This document shows, piece after piece, positions 55,803 to 64,000 of a DNA stretch of 64,000 bases (within the stretch, counting starts at the first letter, position 1; each line of letters starts with the position of its first letter). This DNA is from Parasphingopyxis sp. Lineage in GTDB: Bacteria; Pseudomonadota; Alphaproteobacteria; Sphingomonadales; Sphingomonadaceae. The position numbers were made by a program, and so were the translations under genes. Location: NCBI RefSeq assembly GCF_028279465.1, contig NZ_JANQNS010000018.1, positions 179,919 through 243,918 of the forward strand, given 5' to 3'. The notes beneath the pieces are model-generated. The model made no database searches. It saw nothing but the letters and a program-made list of their open reading frames with translations, and was not told the DNA's origin.

Positions 55803-56807
55803 TTACGCCTCCACAACCTCCTGCTCGATCGTGCCGAAAGTGGCGTGACCATGCTCGTCTTCCATCCAGATGCGCACGGTATCGCCGTGCGACAGGAAGG
55901 GTGTTTTCATTTCACCGTGGAGGATTTTTTCGACCATGCGGACTTCGGCGAGGCAGCTATAGCCGCGCCCGCCCTGATCGATCGGCTTGCCGGGGCCGCC
56001 ATCTTCGTCGCGGTTGGACACCGTGCCCGAACCGATGATCGAGCCGGCGACGAGGCTGCGCGTCTTCGCGAGATGCGCAACCAGTGTCCCGAAATCGAAT
56101 GTCATATCCTCGCCCGCATCGGCGCGGCCGAAGGGCTTGCCGTTGAGATCGACCATCAGCGGCCCGTTTAGCTTGCCCTCTTTCCAGTTGGGCAGTTCGC
56201 CGGGCGTTACGAACACCGGCGAAAAGGCGCTCGCCGGCTTGGACTGGACGAAACCGAACCCTTTGCCGAGCTCGGCCGGGATCAGGTTGCGCAGGCTCAC
56301 ATCGTTGACGAGCCCGACCAGCCGGATTGCGTTGAGCGCCTCATCCCGGCTCGCGCCCTGCGCGACATCGCCGGTGACGACCACGATCTCAGCTTCAAGA
56401 TCACAGCCCCATTCTTCGTCCGGCAAGGGAATCGGATCGCGCGGACCGATAAAGCCGTCCGATCCGCCTTGGTACATCAGCGGGTCTTCCCAGAAACTGT
56501 CGGGAATCTCCGCGCCACGCGCCTTACGCACGAGCACTACGTGATTCACATAGGCCGAGCCGTCCGCCCATTGATAGGCGCGCGGCAGCGGCGAGGCGGC
56601 TTCGCGCTCGTGAAACCGTTCCTTCGGGATCACGTCATGCGCGAGATCGGTTGCGAGATTTTCAAGCTGCGGTGCAATCGCGTCCCAATCGTCGAGCGCG
56701 GCCTGCAGCGTCGGCGCGATATGCGCGGCATCCGCGCACCAGGCGAGATCATGGCTGACGACAACCAGTTTTCCGTCGCGTCCGCCTTTGAGCGATCCCA
56801 GTTTCAT
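55803..56807 (-). CDS. fumarylacetoacetate hydrolase family protein
   Basis: 334-aa FAH-fold enzyme, MKLGSLKGGRDGKLVVVSHD, with SSD-like metal region WGCDLEAEIVVVTGDVAQGA and the C-terminal SGTVSNRDEDGG region. It may act in aromatic catabolism, but the class covers hydrolases, isomerases and decarboxylases. RBS GGAG lies before the ATG. In a run after the membrane gene and before the serine hydrolase gene. Confidence 0.87.
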   Translation of the reverse strand: MKLGSLKGGRDGKLVVVSHDLAWCADAAHIAPTLQAALDDWDAIAPQLENLATDLAHDVIPKERFHEREAASPLPRAYQWADGSAYVNHVVLVRKARGAEIPDSFWEDPLMYQGGSDGFIGPRDPIPLPDEEWGCDLEAEIVVVTGDVAQGASRDEALNAIRLVGLVNDVSLRNLIPAELGKGFGFVQSKPASAFSPVFVTPGELPNWKEGKLNGPLMVDLNGKPFGRADAGEDMTFDFGTLVAHLAKTRSLVAGSIIGSGTVSNRDEDGGPGKPIDQGGRGYSCLAEVRMVEKILHGEMKTPFLSHGDTVRIWMEDEHGHATFGTIEQEVVEA

Positions 56808-56877
56808 GCATTATCTCCTGACTTTTCGAGGCCGTCCATAACCGGCGAACGCGGCGGCGTCCAAAAGCGTTTCGGCT

Positions 56878-57768
56878 CTATTCGAAAATATCGGCGACAT
56901 CTTCCTGCTTCAGGCCTTCCTTGGCAATGCGCAGGTTATGATAGGTCGCTGCAATGGCCGGATAGGCGATCACCAACGTCAACGAACCGAGAAACGCCTG
57001 AATTGCCATGATCGGCGTCAGGCCATCGAACGGCGATCCGGGATCGATATCGCCCATCATCATGAACGGCATCGTCGCGCCGCTGATCGCACTCGAAATG
57101 ATCGTCGCGGCAAAGAAATAGATGATGATCATCGCGAACAACTTCCAGCGATGACCTTTAGTCAGTTCGATACTTCGCAATACGGCGCCAATCGGCCCGA
57201 TTCCCTCGGCAATCGCCGCCGGAACGGCAACCAGCACGATAACCATCAGGAATAGAATTAGCGGAATAATCACAATCAGGAACAGTATCGCGGCCGTTCC
57301 GATAGCCCCTATGCCGAATACCAGCATGGCAGGAAGCGCTATGACCGCACCCAAAGCGATATAGACGATCAACGTTATCCCGAAAATCACGAGAAAGAAC
57401 CGAAGACCGGCGTTCAGCGCGCCGCCGAACCCGGGTGTCTTGCCATCCAGGTCCTGCAGTACCGCCCAGATCATCGCGCCTTGCGTGAATATGGAAATGA
57501 AAATCGATCCAACCGTGCTGACGATAAAGCTTGTCCCAAACGCGCCGAACGCATCGAATGCCGAAGGCATGGCCTCCGCGGTTGCCGCATCGGCGAATAG
57601 CGACGTCATGTTTTCAAACAGGAAGATCGTGAAAAGCGCGGACGGAACGCCGTACAAAAGCAGCGCGAGACCGCACAGTAAAAGAAAATTTCTGCCGATC
57701 ACGCCAAACATGTCGGTTACGGTCTTGCCGAAACTGAATCTTGGATATGCCTGCACTTCGGATGGCAT
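56878..57768 (-). CDS. membrane protein of unknown function, about six helices
   Basis: 296 aa from ATG 57768 (MPSEVQAYPRFSFGKTVTDM) after AGGGGCGGG; the TTG at 57816 is rejected. Six hydrophobic stretches by eye, with a conserved-looking segment EGIGPIGAVLRSIELTKGHR, as in glycerophosphodiesterase-type membrane domains. It ends in a short soluble tail (EGLKQEDVADIFE). Function unknown. It begins the run with the FAH and serine hydrolase genes and is divergent from the MoxR operon. Confidence 0.75.
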   Translation of the reverse strand: MPSEVQAYPRFSFGKTVTDMFGVIGRNFLLLCGLALLLYGVPSALFTIFLFENMTSLFADAATAEAMPSAFDAFGAFGTSFIVSTVGSIFISIFTQGAMIWAVLQDLDGKTPGFGGALNAGLRFFLVIFGITLIVYIALGAVIALPAMLVFGIGAIGTAAILFLIVIIPLILFLMVIVLVAVPAAIAEGIGPIGAVLRSIELTKGHRWKLFAMIIIYFFAATIISSAISGATMPFMMMGDIDPGSPFDGLTPIMAIQAFLGSLTLVIAYPAIAATYHNLRIAKEGLKQEDVADIFE

Positions 57769-57893
57769 GCCGACCCGCCCCTTTCGCTCGCACGTCTCAG
57801 CAACAGCAGATGGCAATATCGCAAAAAGTCCACTCTCGCCATGCCATTACGGCCAAGCTATGCAGGCCTATCGCGCGAGGGGAATGAGTTCGC

Positions 57894-58538
57894 ATGACGG
57901 CTGTGGCACCGCCGACCGGGGATGACGGGAAGCAGGACTTCGAGTCCGCTTATCGCGAACTGATCGAGAGCGAGCGCATCCAGACCGAGATGACGCAATT
58001 CGAGATGCCCGAGCGGGAGCCAACGCCCAATTGGCTCGTCGAGTTGCTGCAATGGCTCGAAACGCTCGGCCCCTTCTGGCAGGCGCTGTTCTGGATCGCG
58101 GTTGCAGGGGTCGGCGGGTTGATCCTGTTCAGCATCGGGCGCGCGCTGTACCGGCGTTTTTCCGATCCTCCGATCACCGATGACGCAGACGACGAGATCG
58201 CCGAGAATTGGCGGCCGGAAGTCCGCACGGCGCAGGGCTTGCTCGGCGAGGCCGACGCGCTGGCGCAGCAGGGTCGCTATGCCGAGGCCGCGCATCTGCT
58301 GTTGTTCCGCAGCGTCGCCGATATCGAGGAACGGCTGCCCGATTTCCTGCGCCCGGCGCTGACCAGCCGGGACATCGCCCGGGCGCCCGCCCTGCCCGCG
58401 CCCGCCCGCTCCGCCTTTTCGTCGATCGCGCAAGTGGTCGAACGCGGGATATTCGCGGCCCGGCCGGTCGATGAATCCGGCTGGCGCGAAGCGCGGTCGG
58501 CCTATGAGGAATTCGCCTTCGGGAAGAGCTGGACATGA
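57894..58538 (+). CDS. DUF4129 domain protein
   Basis: 214 aa with one membrane helix (ALFWIAVAGVGGLILFSIGR) and a soluble C-terminal domain (GRYAEAAHLLLFRSVADIEE) like DUF4129. It opens a plus-strand operon in which every gene overlaps or abuts the next. Function unknown; the operon type is associated with MoxR AAA+ chaperones. It overlaps the next gene by 4 bases. Confidence 0.8.
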   Translation: MTAVAPPTGDDGKQDFESAYRELIESERIQTEMTQFEMPEREPTPNWLVELLQWLETLGPFWQALFWIAVAGVGGLILFSIGRALYRRFSDPPITDDADDEIAENWRPEVRTAQGLLGEADALAQQGRYAEAAHLLLFRSVADIEERLPDFLRPALTSRDIARAPALPAPARSAFSSIAQVVERGIFAARPVDESGWREARSAYEEFAFGKSWT

Positions 58539-59734
58539 CGGAGACCGGTTCGCCTTTCAGTGCGAAGACGGTGATCCTGCTCGTGATCGCCGGCGTTATC
58601 GGCTTCGCGGCATTCCTGCTGCTGACCGCCTATGCACCCGAAATTCGCAGCGGCCGGGATGGGCGCGCGCATGGCCTTTCGACATCGGCTGTCGGCTTTC
58701 GCGGTGTCTACACGCTGCTCGAGGAGACCGGCGCCGATGTCGGCTATATCCGGCAGGAAGACTCTTATCCCGATGCCGGACTGACAATCCTGACGCTGGA
58801 GCAGATCAGCAATCGCGAACGGGTCGAGGCGCTGATCGACAATGGTTGGGGTCCGCTGCTTATCGTGCTTCCGAAATGGGCGACGATGCCGGTTCCGCAA
58901 GAACGCGACCGGGTTCAATGGCTGGATTCGGGTATCGGCCGGAATGTGACGCCGATGCTTTCCCACCTCGTCGATATCGACGTGACGACGAGCAATACGG
59001 GAGCCGGCACGCGATTGCAGAGCGGTATGCTACAGAATGTCGCGTTCACGGCGCCCGAAAACCTTCAGACCATATCTGGCGAGGATCTGACATCGCTGAT
59101 GGAAACCGAGAAGGACGAAATCGTCCTCGCCAATGTCTACAATACGCAGATCTATATACTTTCCGACCCGGACTTGCTGAACAATCAGGCACTGGCCGAT
59201 CCGGAAAGGGCGCAGGCCGCACTGCTCCTGCTCGACGAACTAAACGATACCGATGGCCCGTACCGGTTCGAGCTTGTCGCCAACGGCTTTGGCGGCGCGC
59301 GGAACCTGCTCACGCTCGCCTTCGAACCGCCCTTCCTCGCGCTGACGCTCTGCCTGCTCGCCGCCGCGCTGCTCGCCGCTTTCCAGGCGATCTACCGCTT
59401 CGGGCCCGAACTCCGGCCCGGCCGGGCGATCGCCTTTGGGAAGCGCGCGCTCGTCGATAACAGCGCCGAATTGCTGCGCCTCGCCCGCCGCGAGCATTTG
59501 TCGAGCGAACGCTATGTCGGCATGGCGCGCGAAGCGGCGGTCGCGGCGATCGGCAACCCCCGCAAACTGGAGGGCGAAGCGCTGGATCGCTGGCTCGACG
59601 GGCTCGGCCCCGATAGCATGCCCCCATTCACATCGCTGGCCCGCGCCGCCGAGCGCGCGACGGGCCGGCACGAGATACTTGCCGCCGCACAGGCGCTTTA
59701 CGACTGGAGAAAGGCCGTCACCCATGAAGGTTGA
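58535..59734 (+). CDS. DUF4350-type membrane protein
   Basis: 399 aa with an N-terminal membrane helix (TVILLVIAGVIGFAAFLLLT), a periplasmic domain (YTLLEETGADVGYIRQEDSY, LIDNGWGPLLIVLPKWATM) and a second helix near residue 275 (FLALTLCLLAAALLAAFQAI), then a cytoplasmic helical tail. DUF4350 members resemble GldG/ABC-associated sensor parts. It overlaps DUF4129 by 4 bases and the MoxR gene by 11. Confidence 0.8.
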   Translation: MTETGSPFSAKTVILLVIAGVIGFAAFLLLTAYAPEIRSGRDGRAHGLSTSAVGFRGVYTLLEETGADVGYIRQEDSYPDAGLTILTLEQISNRERVEALIDNGWGPLLIVLPKWATMPVPQERDRVQWLDSGIGRNVTPMLSHLVDIDVTTSNTGAGTRLQSGMLQNVAFTAPENLQTISGEDLTSLMETEKDEIVLANVYNTQIYILSDPDLLNNQALADPERAQAALLLLDELNDTDGPYRFELVANGFGGARNLLTLAFEPPFLALTLCLLAAALLAAFQAIYRFGPELRPGRAIAFGKRALVDNSAELLRLARREHLSSERYVGMAREAAVAAIGNPRKLEGEALDRWLDGLGPDSMPPFTSLARAAERATGRHEILAAAQALYDWRKAVTHEG

Positions 59735-60680
59735 AGACATCAAGCCGCTTGGCGAGAGCATTCGCGGTGAAATCGCCAAAGCGATCGTCGGGCAGGAAGA
59801 GATTGTCGATCATCTGCTGATCGCGCTCTTCTCCTCCGGCCATTGCCTGCTCGAAGGCCCGCCCGGCACGGCGAAGACTTTCCTCGCCCAGTGCTTCTCG
59901 CGCGCACTCGGGCTCGATTTCGGGCGCATCCAGTTCACGCCGGACCTCATGCCGAGCGATATCATCGGCGCGAACCTGTTCAACTTCCAAACCAGCGAGT
60001 TCAAACTCACGCGCGGACCTATCTTCTGCGAGCTGCTGCTCGCCGACGAAATCAACCGCACGCCGCCCAAGAGCCAGGCGGCGCTGCTCGAGGCGATGCA
60101 GGAGCGGGCCGTCACCATCGACGGCGAGACACACCGGCTGTCGGACCGTTTCATGGTCGTGGCGACGCAGAACCCGATCGAGCAACAGGGCGTCTATCCG
60201 CTGCCCGAAGCGCAGCTCGACCGATTCCTGTTCAAGCTCGCCGTCGGCTATCCGAGCGAGGAGGAAGAACAGAAGATCGTCGCGGTCCATGGCAGCCGGT
60301 TCGGCGCGCCCAAGGCGAGTGATTTCGAGATTGAATGCCGCGCCGATGGCGATGCGATATCCGCGGCCATCGAAGCCGCGGCGACGGTGAAGCTCGTCCC
60401 CGATATCACCAACTATATCGTCGCGCTGATCCGCGCGACGCGCGAAACGGCCGATCTCGACGCCGGGGCCAGTCCGCGTGCGGCCGCGATGCTGGCGAGC
60501 GCCGCGCGGGCAGCGGCCGCGCTGGACGGACGCGACTATGTGATCCCCGACGATGTGAAGGCGCTGGCGCCCGCCGTGCTGCGCCACCGCGTGATCCTCT
60601 CGGCCGCGGCCGAAATCGACGGACGCGATGCCGACGGCATCGTCGCCAACCTGATCGATCAGGTCGAGGCGCCGCGGTGA
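59724..60680 (+). CDS. moxR: MoxR-family AAA+ ATPase
   Basis: 318-aa AAA+ ATPase from ATG 59724. Walker A GPPGTAKTFLAQ, Walker B LLADEINRTPPKSQAALLEA, sensor 1 VVATQNPIEQQGVYPLPEAQ and sensor 2 region GASPRAAAMLASAARA. MoxR proteins act as metal-insertion or activation chaperones together with von Willebrand-like DUF58 partners; the target here is unknown. The ORF extends upstream within DUF4350 in another frame. Confidence 0.93.
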   Translation: MKVEDIKPLGESIRGEIAKAIVGQEEIVDHLLIALFSSGHCLLEGPPGTAKTFLAQCFSRALGLDFGRIQFTPDLMPSDIIGANLFNFQTSEFKLTRGPIFCELLLADEINRTPPKSQAALLEAMQERAVTIDGETHRLSDRFMVVATQNPIEQQGVYPLPEAQLDRFLFKLAVGYPSEEEEQKIVAVHGSRFGAPKASDFEIECRADGDAISAAIEAAATVKLVPDITNYIVALIRATRETADLDAGASPRAAAMLASAARAAAALDGRDYVIPDDVKALAPAVLRHRVILSAAAEIDGRDADGIVANLIDQVEAPR

Positions 60681-60702
60681 GCGCCATAATGGCGGAACGC
60701 GC

Positions 60703-62040
60703 ATGATCTATCCGACCGCCCGGTCCGTGATCCTGACCGCGCTCGGCGCGCCCGCCGCGCTCGTGATCGGCGTGGTCGTCCCGCAATATTGGTATCTGGG
60801 GCTGATCTGGATCGTGCTGATGGCGGCGCTGATCCTGCTCGATGCGGCGAGCGCCAAACGGCGCGAGCGACTCGACATCGAAATCGAGAAACCGGCGACG
60901 ATTGGTGTGGGCGCACCCTTTACCGTGACGAGCCGATTGCGGTTTCTGGACGGCAAAGGCGGGGTCGACAGAGGCGGCTCGCCCCGGAGGATCGAAGTTG
61001 CGCTGAGCGTCGATGAAAAGCTCGACACAGGCGGCGGGCGCCGCGCACGCGCCAATATGATCGACGGACAGGCCGAGGTCGATACGCGCTTTACCGCCCA
61101 TCGACGTGGGACGGCGATGATCGGCCATCTCTGGGCGCGCTGGACGGGCCCGCTTGGCCTCGCCTGGGTGCAAAAGCGCGACTATTTCGGCGCGGAAATC
61201 CTCGTCACGCCCAATATCGGCATGATCCATGACAAGGGCATCCAGCTCTATCTGCGCGATGCGGCGCATGGCCTGATCGCTCAGCTCGACCGGGGCGACG
61301 GCACGGAATTCGATTCCATGACCGAGTTCCAGCCCGGCATGGACCGGCGCACGATCGACTGGAAGCAATCGGCGCGGCACACGGAGTTGCTGGCGAAGGA
61401 ATATCGCACCGAGCGCAACAACCATATCGTCTTCGCGCTCGATAGCGGGCGGACGATGTGTGAACCGATCGCCGGGTTGCCGCGCATCGACCGGGCGATC
61501 TCCGCCGCTCTGCTGACCGCCTATGTCGCGCTGAAGGCCGGGGACCGGGCGAGCCTGTTCGCCTTTGCCGGCCGCCCCCGCATCGCCAGCCCGACGGTCA
61601 CAGGCACGCGCGGCTTTTCGACGCTCCAGCGCACAGCGGCGGACATCGACTATGCACCGGAGGAGAGCAATTACACGCTCGCGCTGACAACGCTCGCCGC
61701 ACAACTCCATCGCCGATCGCTCGTCATCGTCTTCACCGATTTCGCCGACCCGACCAGCGCCGAGCTGATGCTGCGCGCGGCGGGGCGGATGCTCGACCGG
61801 CATCTCGTCCTGTTCGTCGTGTTGCGCGACGCCGAGCTGACGAGCCTCGCCCATGCCCGGCCCGAAGATACGGCCGATGTTTCGCGCGCCGTGACGGCGA
61901 GTGCGCTGCTCCGCGAGCGCGCCATCGTCATCGCCCGGCTGCAGCGGATGGGCGCGCATGTCCTCGAAGCGGATCACAACGAAGTCGGCACGCGGCTCGT
62001 CGCCAGCTATGTCGATCTCAAGCGCCGGAGTTTGCTGTAG
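60703..62040 (+). CDS. DUF58 domain (vWA-like) protein
   Basis: 445 aa with two N-terminal membrane helices (VILTALGAPAALVIGVVVPQ, YLGLIWIVLMAALILLDAAS). The DUF58/vWA domain has DFDSMTEFQPGMDRRTIDWK (the conserved RxIDWK-type motif). A MIDAS-like region FALDSGRTMCEPI is degenerate relative to DxSxS (Gly for the first Ser). It is the probable partner of the MoxR ATPase. Confidence 0.87.
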   Translation: MIYPTARSVILTALGAPAALVIGVVVPQYWYLGLIWIVLMAALILLDAASAKRRERLDIEIEKPATIGVGAPFTVTSRLRFLDGKGGVDRGGSPRRIEVALSVDEKLDTGGGRRARANMIDGQAEVDTRFTAHRRGTAMIGHLWARWTGPLGLAWVQKRDYFGAEILVTPNIGMIHDKGIQLYLRDAAHGLIAQLDRGDGTEFDSMTEFQPGMDRRTIDWKQSARHTELLAKEYRTERNNHIVFALDSGRTMCEPIAGLPRIDRAISAALLTAYVALKAGDRASLFAFAGRPRIASPTVTGTRGFSTLQRTAADIDYAPEESNYTLALTTLAAQLHRRSLVIVFTDFADPTSAELMLRAAGRMLDRHLVLFVVLRDAELTSLAHARPEDTADVSRAVTASALLRERAIVIARLQRMGAHVLEADHNEVGTRLVASYVDLKRRSLL

Positions 62041-63051
62041 ATGGAACGCGCGGCCGAACAGGCGATCTTCAACAGCACCACGTTCCGGGCGGAACGCGAG
62101 GAAGACTGGGCACGGCTCGAGGAATTGCTCAAGCGCGCCGAAGGCGGATCGGTGCGCAAGCTGTCCGATACCGATCTGCTCGAACTGCCGGTGCTCTACC
62201 GCTCGGCGCTCTCATCGCTTTCCGTAGCGCGCGAAACCTCGCTCGATATGGCGCTCATCGCCTATCTGGAAGGGCTGTGCACGCGCGCTTATTTCTTCGT
62301 TTATGGCGTCCGAACGAGTCTCGGCCAGCGCGTCGCGAGTTTCTTCACCTATGACTGGCCTGTGGCCGTGCGCGGGCTATGGCGCGAGACGATCGCGGCC
62401 GCGGTCCTGATGATCGTCGGCACGCTCGCCGCCTATATGCTGGTGAGCAGTGATCCGAGCTGGTTCAACGCCATCGTGCCGGGCGGCCTGGCCGGCGATC
62501 GCGGGCCCGAAGCGACGACCGAGGCGCTGCGCTCCACCCTCTATCATGAGGGCGATAGCAACGGGCTCGGCGTGTTCGCCACCTATCTGTTCACGCATAA
62601 TTCGCAGGTCTCGATCTTCGCCTTTGCCTTGGGCTTCGCTTTCGGCGTGCCGACGGCGCTGCTGATGGTCTATAATGGCGCGATCATTGGCGCGTTTGCG
62701 GCGATCTTTATCGAGCGCGGGCTCGGCTTCGAGCTGGGCGGCTGGCTATTGATCCACGGATCGACCGAGCTATTCGCGATAGTGTTGGCCGGCGCGGCGG
62801 GCCTCCATATCGGCATGCGGATCATGTTTCCGGGCATGGAAAGCCGACTCAACGCGGCGCGCAAGGCCGGGCGCAAGGCGGCGACAGCAATGATCGGCGT
62901 GATCGTCATGCTGATGTTCGCCGGGCTGCTCGAGGGTTTCGGCCGCCAGCTCATCACCGATGACTGGACGCGCTACGCGATCGCGGCGGGCATGTTTACG
63001 CTCTGGTGCGCCTATTTCTACGTCCCGAGGACCGAAGATGGCGAGCGTTAA
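62041..63051 (+). CDS. SpoIIM-like (stage II sporulation protein M) membrane protein
   Basis: 336 aa with a soluble helical N-terminal part and about six membrane helices (AAVLMIVGTLAAYMLVSSDP, VSIFAFALGFAFGVPTALLM, AIGVIVMLMFAG type). The conserved GWLLIHGSTELFAIVLAGAA is the family core. No sporulation is implied: SpoIIM/DUF95 proteins in non-sporulating bacteria occur with MoxR and RDD proteins. The ATG directly follows the DUF58 stop. Confidence 0.88.
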   Translation: MERAAEQAIFNSTTFRAEREEDWARLEELLKRAEGGSVRKLSDTDLLELPVLYRSALSSLSVARETSLDMALIAYLEGLCTRAYFFVYGVRTSLGQRVASFFTYDWPVAVRGLWRETIAAAVLMIVGTLAAYMLVSSDPSWFNAIVPGGLAGDRGPEATTEALRSTLYHEGDSNGLGVFATYLFTHNSQVSIFAFALGFAFGVPTALLMVYNGAIIGAFAAIFIERGLGFELGGWLLIHGSTELFAIVLAGAAGLHIGMRIMFPGMESRLNAARKAGRKAATAMIGVIVMLMFAGLLEGFGRQLITDDWTRYAIAAGMFTLWCAYFYVPRTEDGER

Positions 63052-63949
63052 CCCCGCACCGCCCTCAAGCCCCGTTCGCACGCATGCCGAACGGACGCTG
63101 ATCACGCCCGAAGGCGTCGATTTGCGCCTGAAACTCGGTACAGCCGGCCAGCGCGCCGGGGCGTTCCTGATCGATTTCTTCCTGCTCGTCGTCATCCTGG
63201 TGATCTTTTCGATCGTCGTCGTGGCGGCGGGGCTCGGAACGATCGGGGCGGGTACGATCGAAGGGGTCGAAGTCGTCGCGGTCATCTGGCTGCTTGGCTT
63301 CTTCCTGCTGCGCAATTTCTATTTCATCGCCTTCGAGATCGGGCGGCGCTCGGCGACACTCGGCAAGCGGGCGGTCGGGTTGCGGGTCGTGGCGCGCGAC
63401 GGCGGCCGGCTGACCGCCGATGCCGTGATCGCGCGCAACCTGATGCGCGAGATCGAAATATTCCTGCCCATCTCCTTTCTCGCGGGCGGCGAGGGCGTGG
63501 ACGGACTGATCGCGCTGATTGGCCTGTTATGGGCCGGGCTCTTTCTCTTCTTCCCGCTGTTCAACAAGGATCGGCTGCGCGCCGGCGATATCATCGCGGG
63601 CACCTGGGTGGTGCATGCGCCGCGCCGTAAGCTGGAGATCGACCTTGGCGGCGACAGCTTGGACGAGGCGACGCCCTATCGCTTCACTGACGAACAGCTC
63701 GACGCCTATGGCGAATATGAGTTGCAGACGCTCGAAAATGTGCTGCGCGCGGGCAATACCGAAACCCAATCGAACGTCGCGAGTACGATTCGCGGCAAAA
63801 TCGGCTGGGAGTGGCAGGAAGGCGATGACGATTACGCGTTCCTCAGCACCTATTATGCCGCGCTCGGCAAACGGCTCGAACGCCGGATGCTCTTCGGTAA
63901 TCGTAGGAGAGACAAGTTCGATACCGGGGAAGAGCGCGGCGAAGACTAG
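63038..63949 (+). CDS. RDD family membrane protein
   Basis: 303 aa from ATG 63038 (MASVNPAPPSSPVRTHAERT) with GAGG upstream. RDD motifs KLGTAGQRAGAFLIDFFLLV and RSATLGKRAVGLRVVARDGG, and about four helices. The last 90 residues are an acidic soluble tail. It overlaps the SpoIIM gene by 14 bases and is the last gene of the operon. Repeat copy C follows. Confidence 0.9.
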   Translation: MASVNPAPPSSPVRTHAERTLITPEGVDLRLKLGTAGQRAGAFLIDFFLLVVILVIFSIVVVAAGLGTIGAGTIEGVEVVAVIWLLGFFLLRNFYFIAFEIGRRSATLGKRAVGLRVVARDGGRLTADAVIARNLMREIEIFLPISFLAGGEGVDGLIALIGLLWAGLFLFFPLFNKDRLRAGDIIAGTWVVHAPRRKLEIDLGGDSLDEATPYRFTDEQLDAYGEYELQTLENVLRAGNTETQSNVASTIRGKIGWEWQEGDDDYAFLSTYYAALGKRLERRMLFGNRRRDKFDTGEERGED

Positions 63950-63962
63950 CTGCGGATATTTG

Positions 63963-64000
63963 TTTGTCAGACTCGACCTTTCGGTCGAGCGCGGCACCGG
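63963..64000 (+). repeat. TTTGTCAGA hairpin-family element, copy C (cut by window end)
   Basis: TTTGTCAGA (63963-63971), arms CTCGACC / GGTCGAG with loop TTTC (63972-63989), then CGCGGCACC (63990-63998). The right-hand part lies beyond the window. It is located 13 bases after the RDD gene stop. Confidence 0.85.

Overview
The window is high-GC alphaproteobacterial chromosome, most likely from Sphingomonadales. Supporting signs are the rpsL-rpsG-fusA-tuf-rpsJ order running into the S10/spc ribosomal genes, a CtrA master regulator with a perfect CtrA box in its own promoter, a bactofilin/M23 pair, a sphingomonad-style TonB-dependent receptor, and dense, mostly leaderless gene packing. No rRNA, tRNA, CRISPR array, phage or intact transposase gene was seen.

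Layout. 1-14 kb (minus strand): str, S10 and spc ribosomal operons, from rpsL at 13984 down to rpsE and the start of what should be rpmD at the left edge. A strong promoter lies at 14200-14228. 14-19 kb (plus): secreted amidohydrolase, TonB receptor, small exported protein. 19-23 kb: UDG-like protein, an ArsR/AHSA1/YCII operon with a clear palindromic operator, a serine hydrolase and an alpha/beta hydrolase. 23-25 kb (minus): class IV aminotransferase and sulfotransferase, separated by a structured repeat. 25-26.5 kb: M23 peptidase overlapping a bactofilin. 26.5-32 kb (minus): pdhC, F420-type reductase, small membrane protein, lpdA and APC permease. 32-38 kb: stress, repair and redox genes (Usp, RcnB/glycine-zipper protein, fRMsr, ArfB, RluA, AzoR, pirin and a divergent LysR). 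38-41 kb: CHASE2 adenylate cyclase and ctrA. 41-43 kb: SDR and PhyH dioxygenase. 43-48 kb: Anbu proteasome-like cluster (ATP-grasp, alpha-E, transglutaminase, Anbu) facing the N-degron transferase bpt. 48-53 kb: four-cysteine ArsM methyltransferase with an extended SDR, divergent from a mercuric-reductase-like flavoprotein and a radical SAM protein that apparently starts with ATT. 53-58 kb: MTA phosphorylase, DUF2147 protein, serine hydrolase, FAH hydrolase, membrane protein. 58-64 kb: DUF4129-DUF4350-MoxR-DUF58-SpoIIM-RDD operon.

The most interesting material: (1) a family of intergenic hairpin units (TTTGTCAGA, 7-bp stem, 4-nt T..C loop, CGCGGYRCC-like box) whose stems differ but stay paired in all four units seen; (2) the Anbu cluster carrying a 28-bp perfect palindrome and abutting bpt; (3) an ArsM/flavoprotein/radical-SAM/SDR module around a shared dyad-containing promoter region, with a probable ATT start codon; (4) acidic low-complexity tails on four ribosomal proteins (S5, L3, S17, L5), S5 also carrying an RGG-like stretch; (5) a structured insertion inside the otherwise tight spc operon. 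Identifications are from reading the translated sequence and remembered family features; no database search was run.
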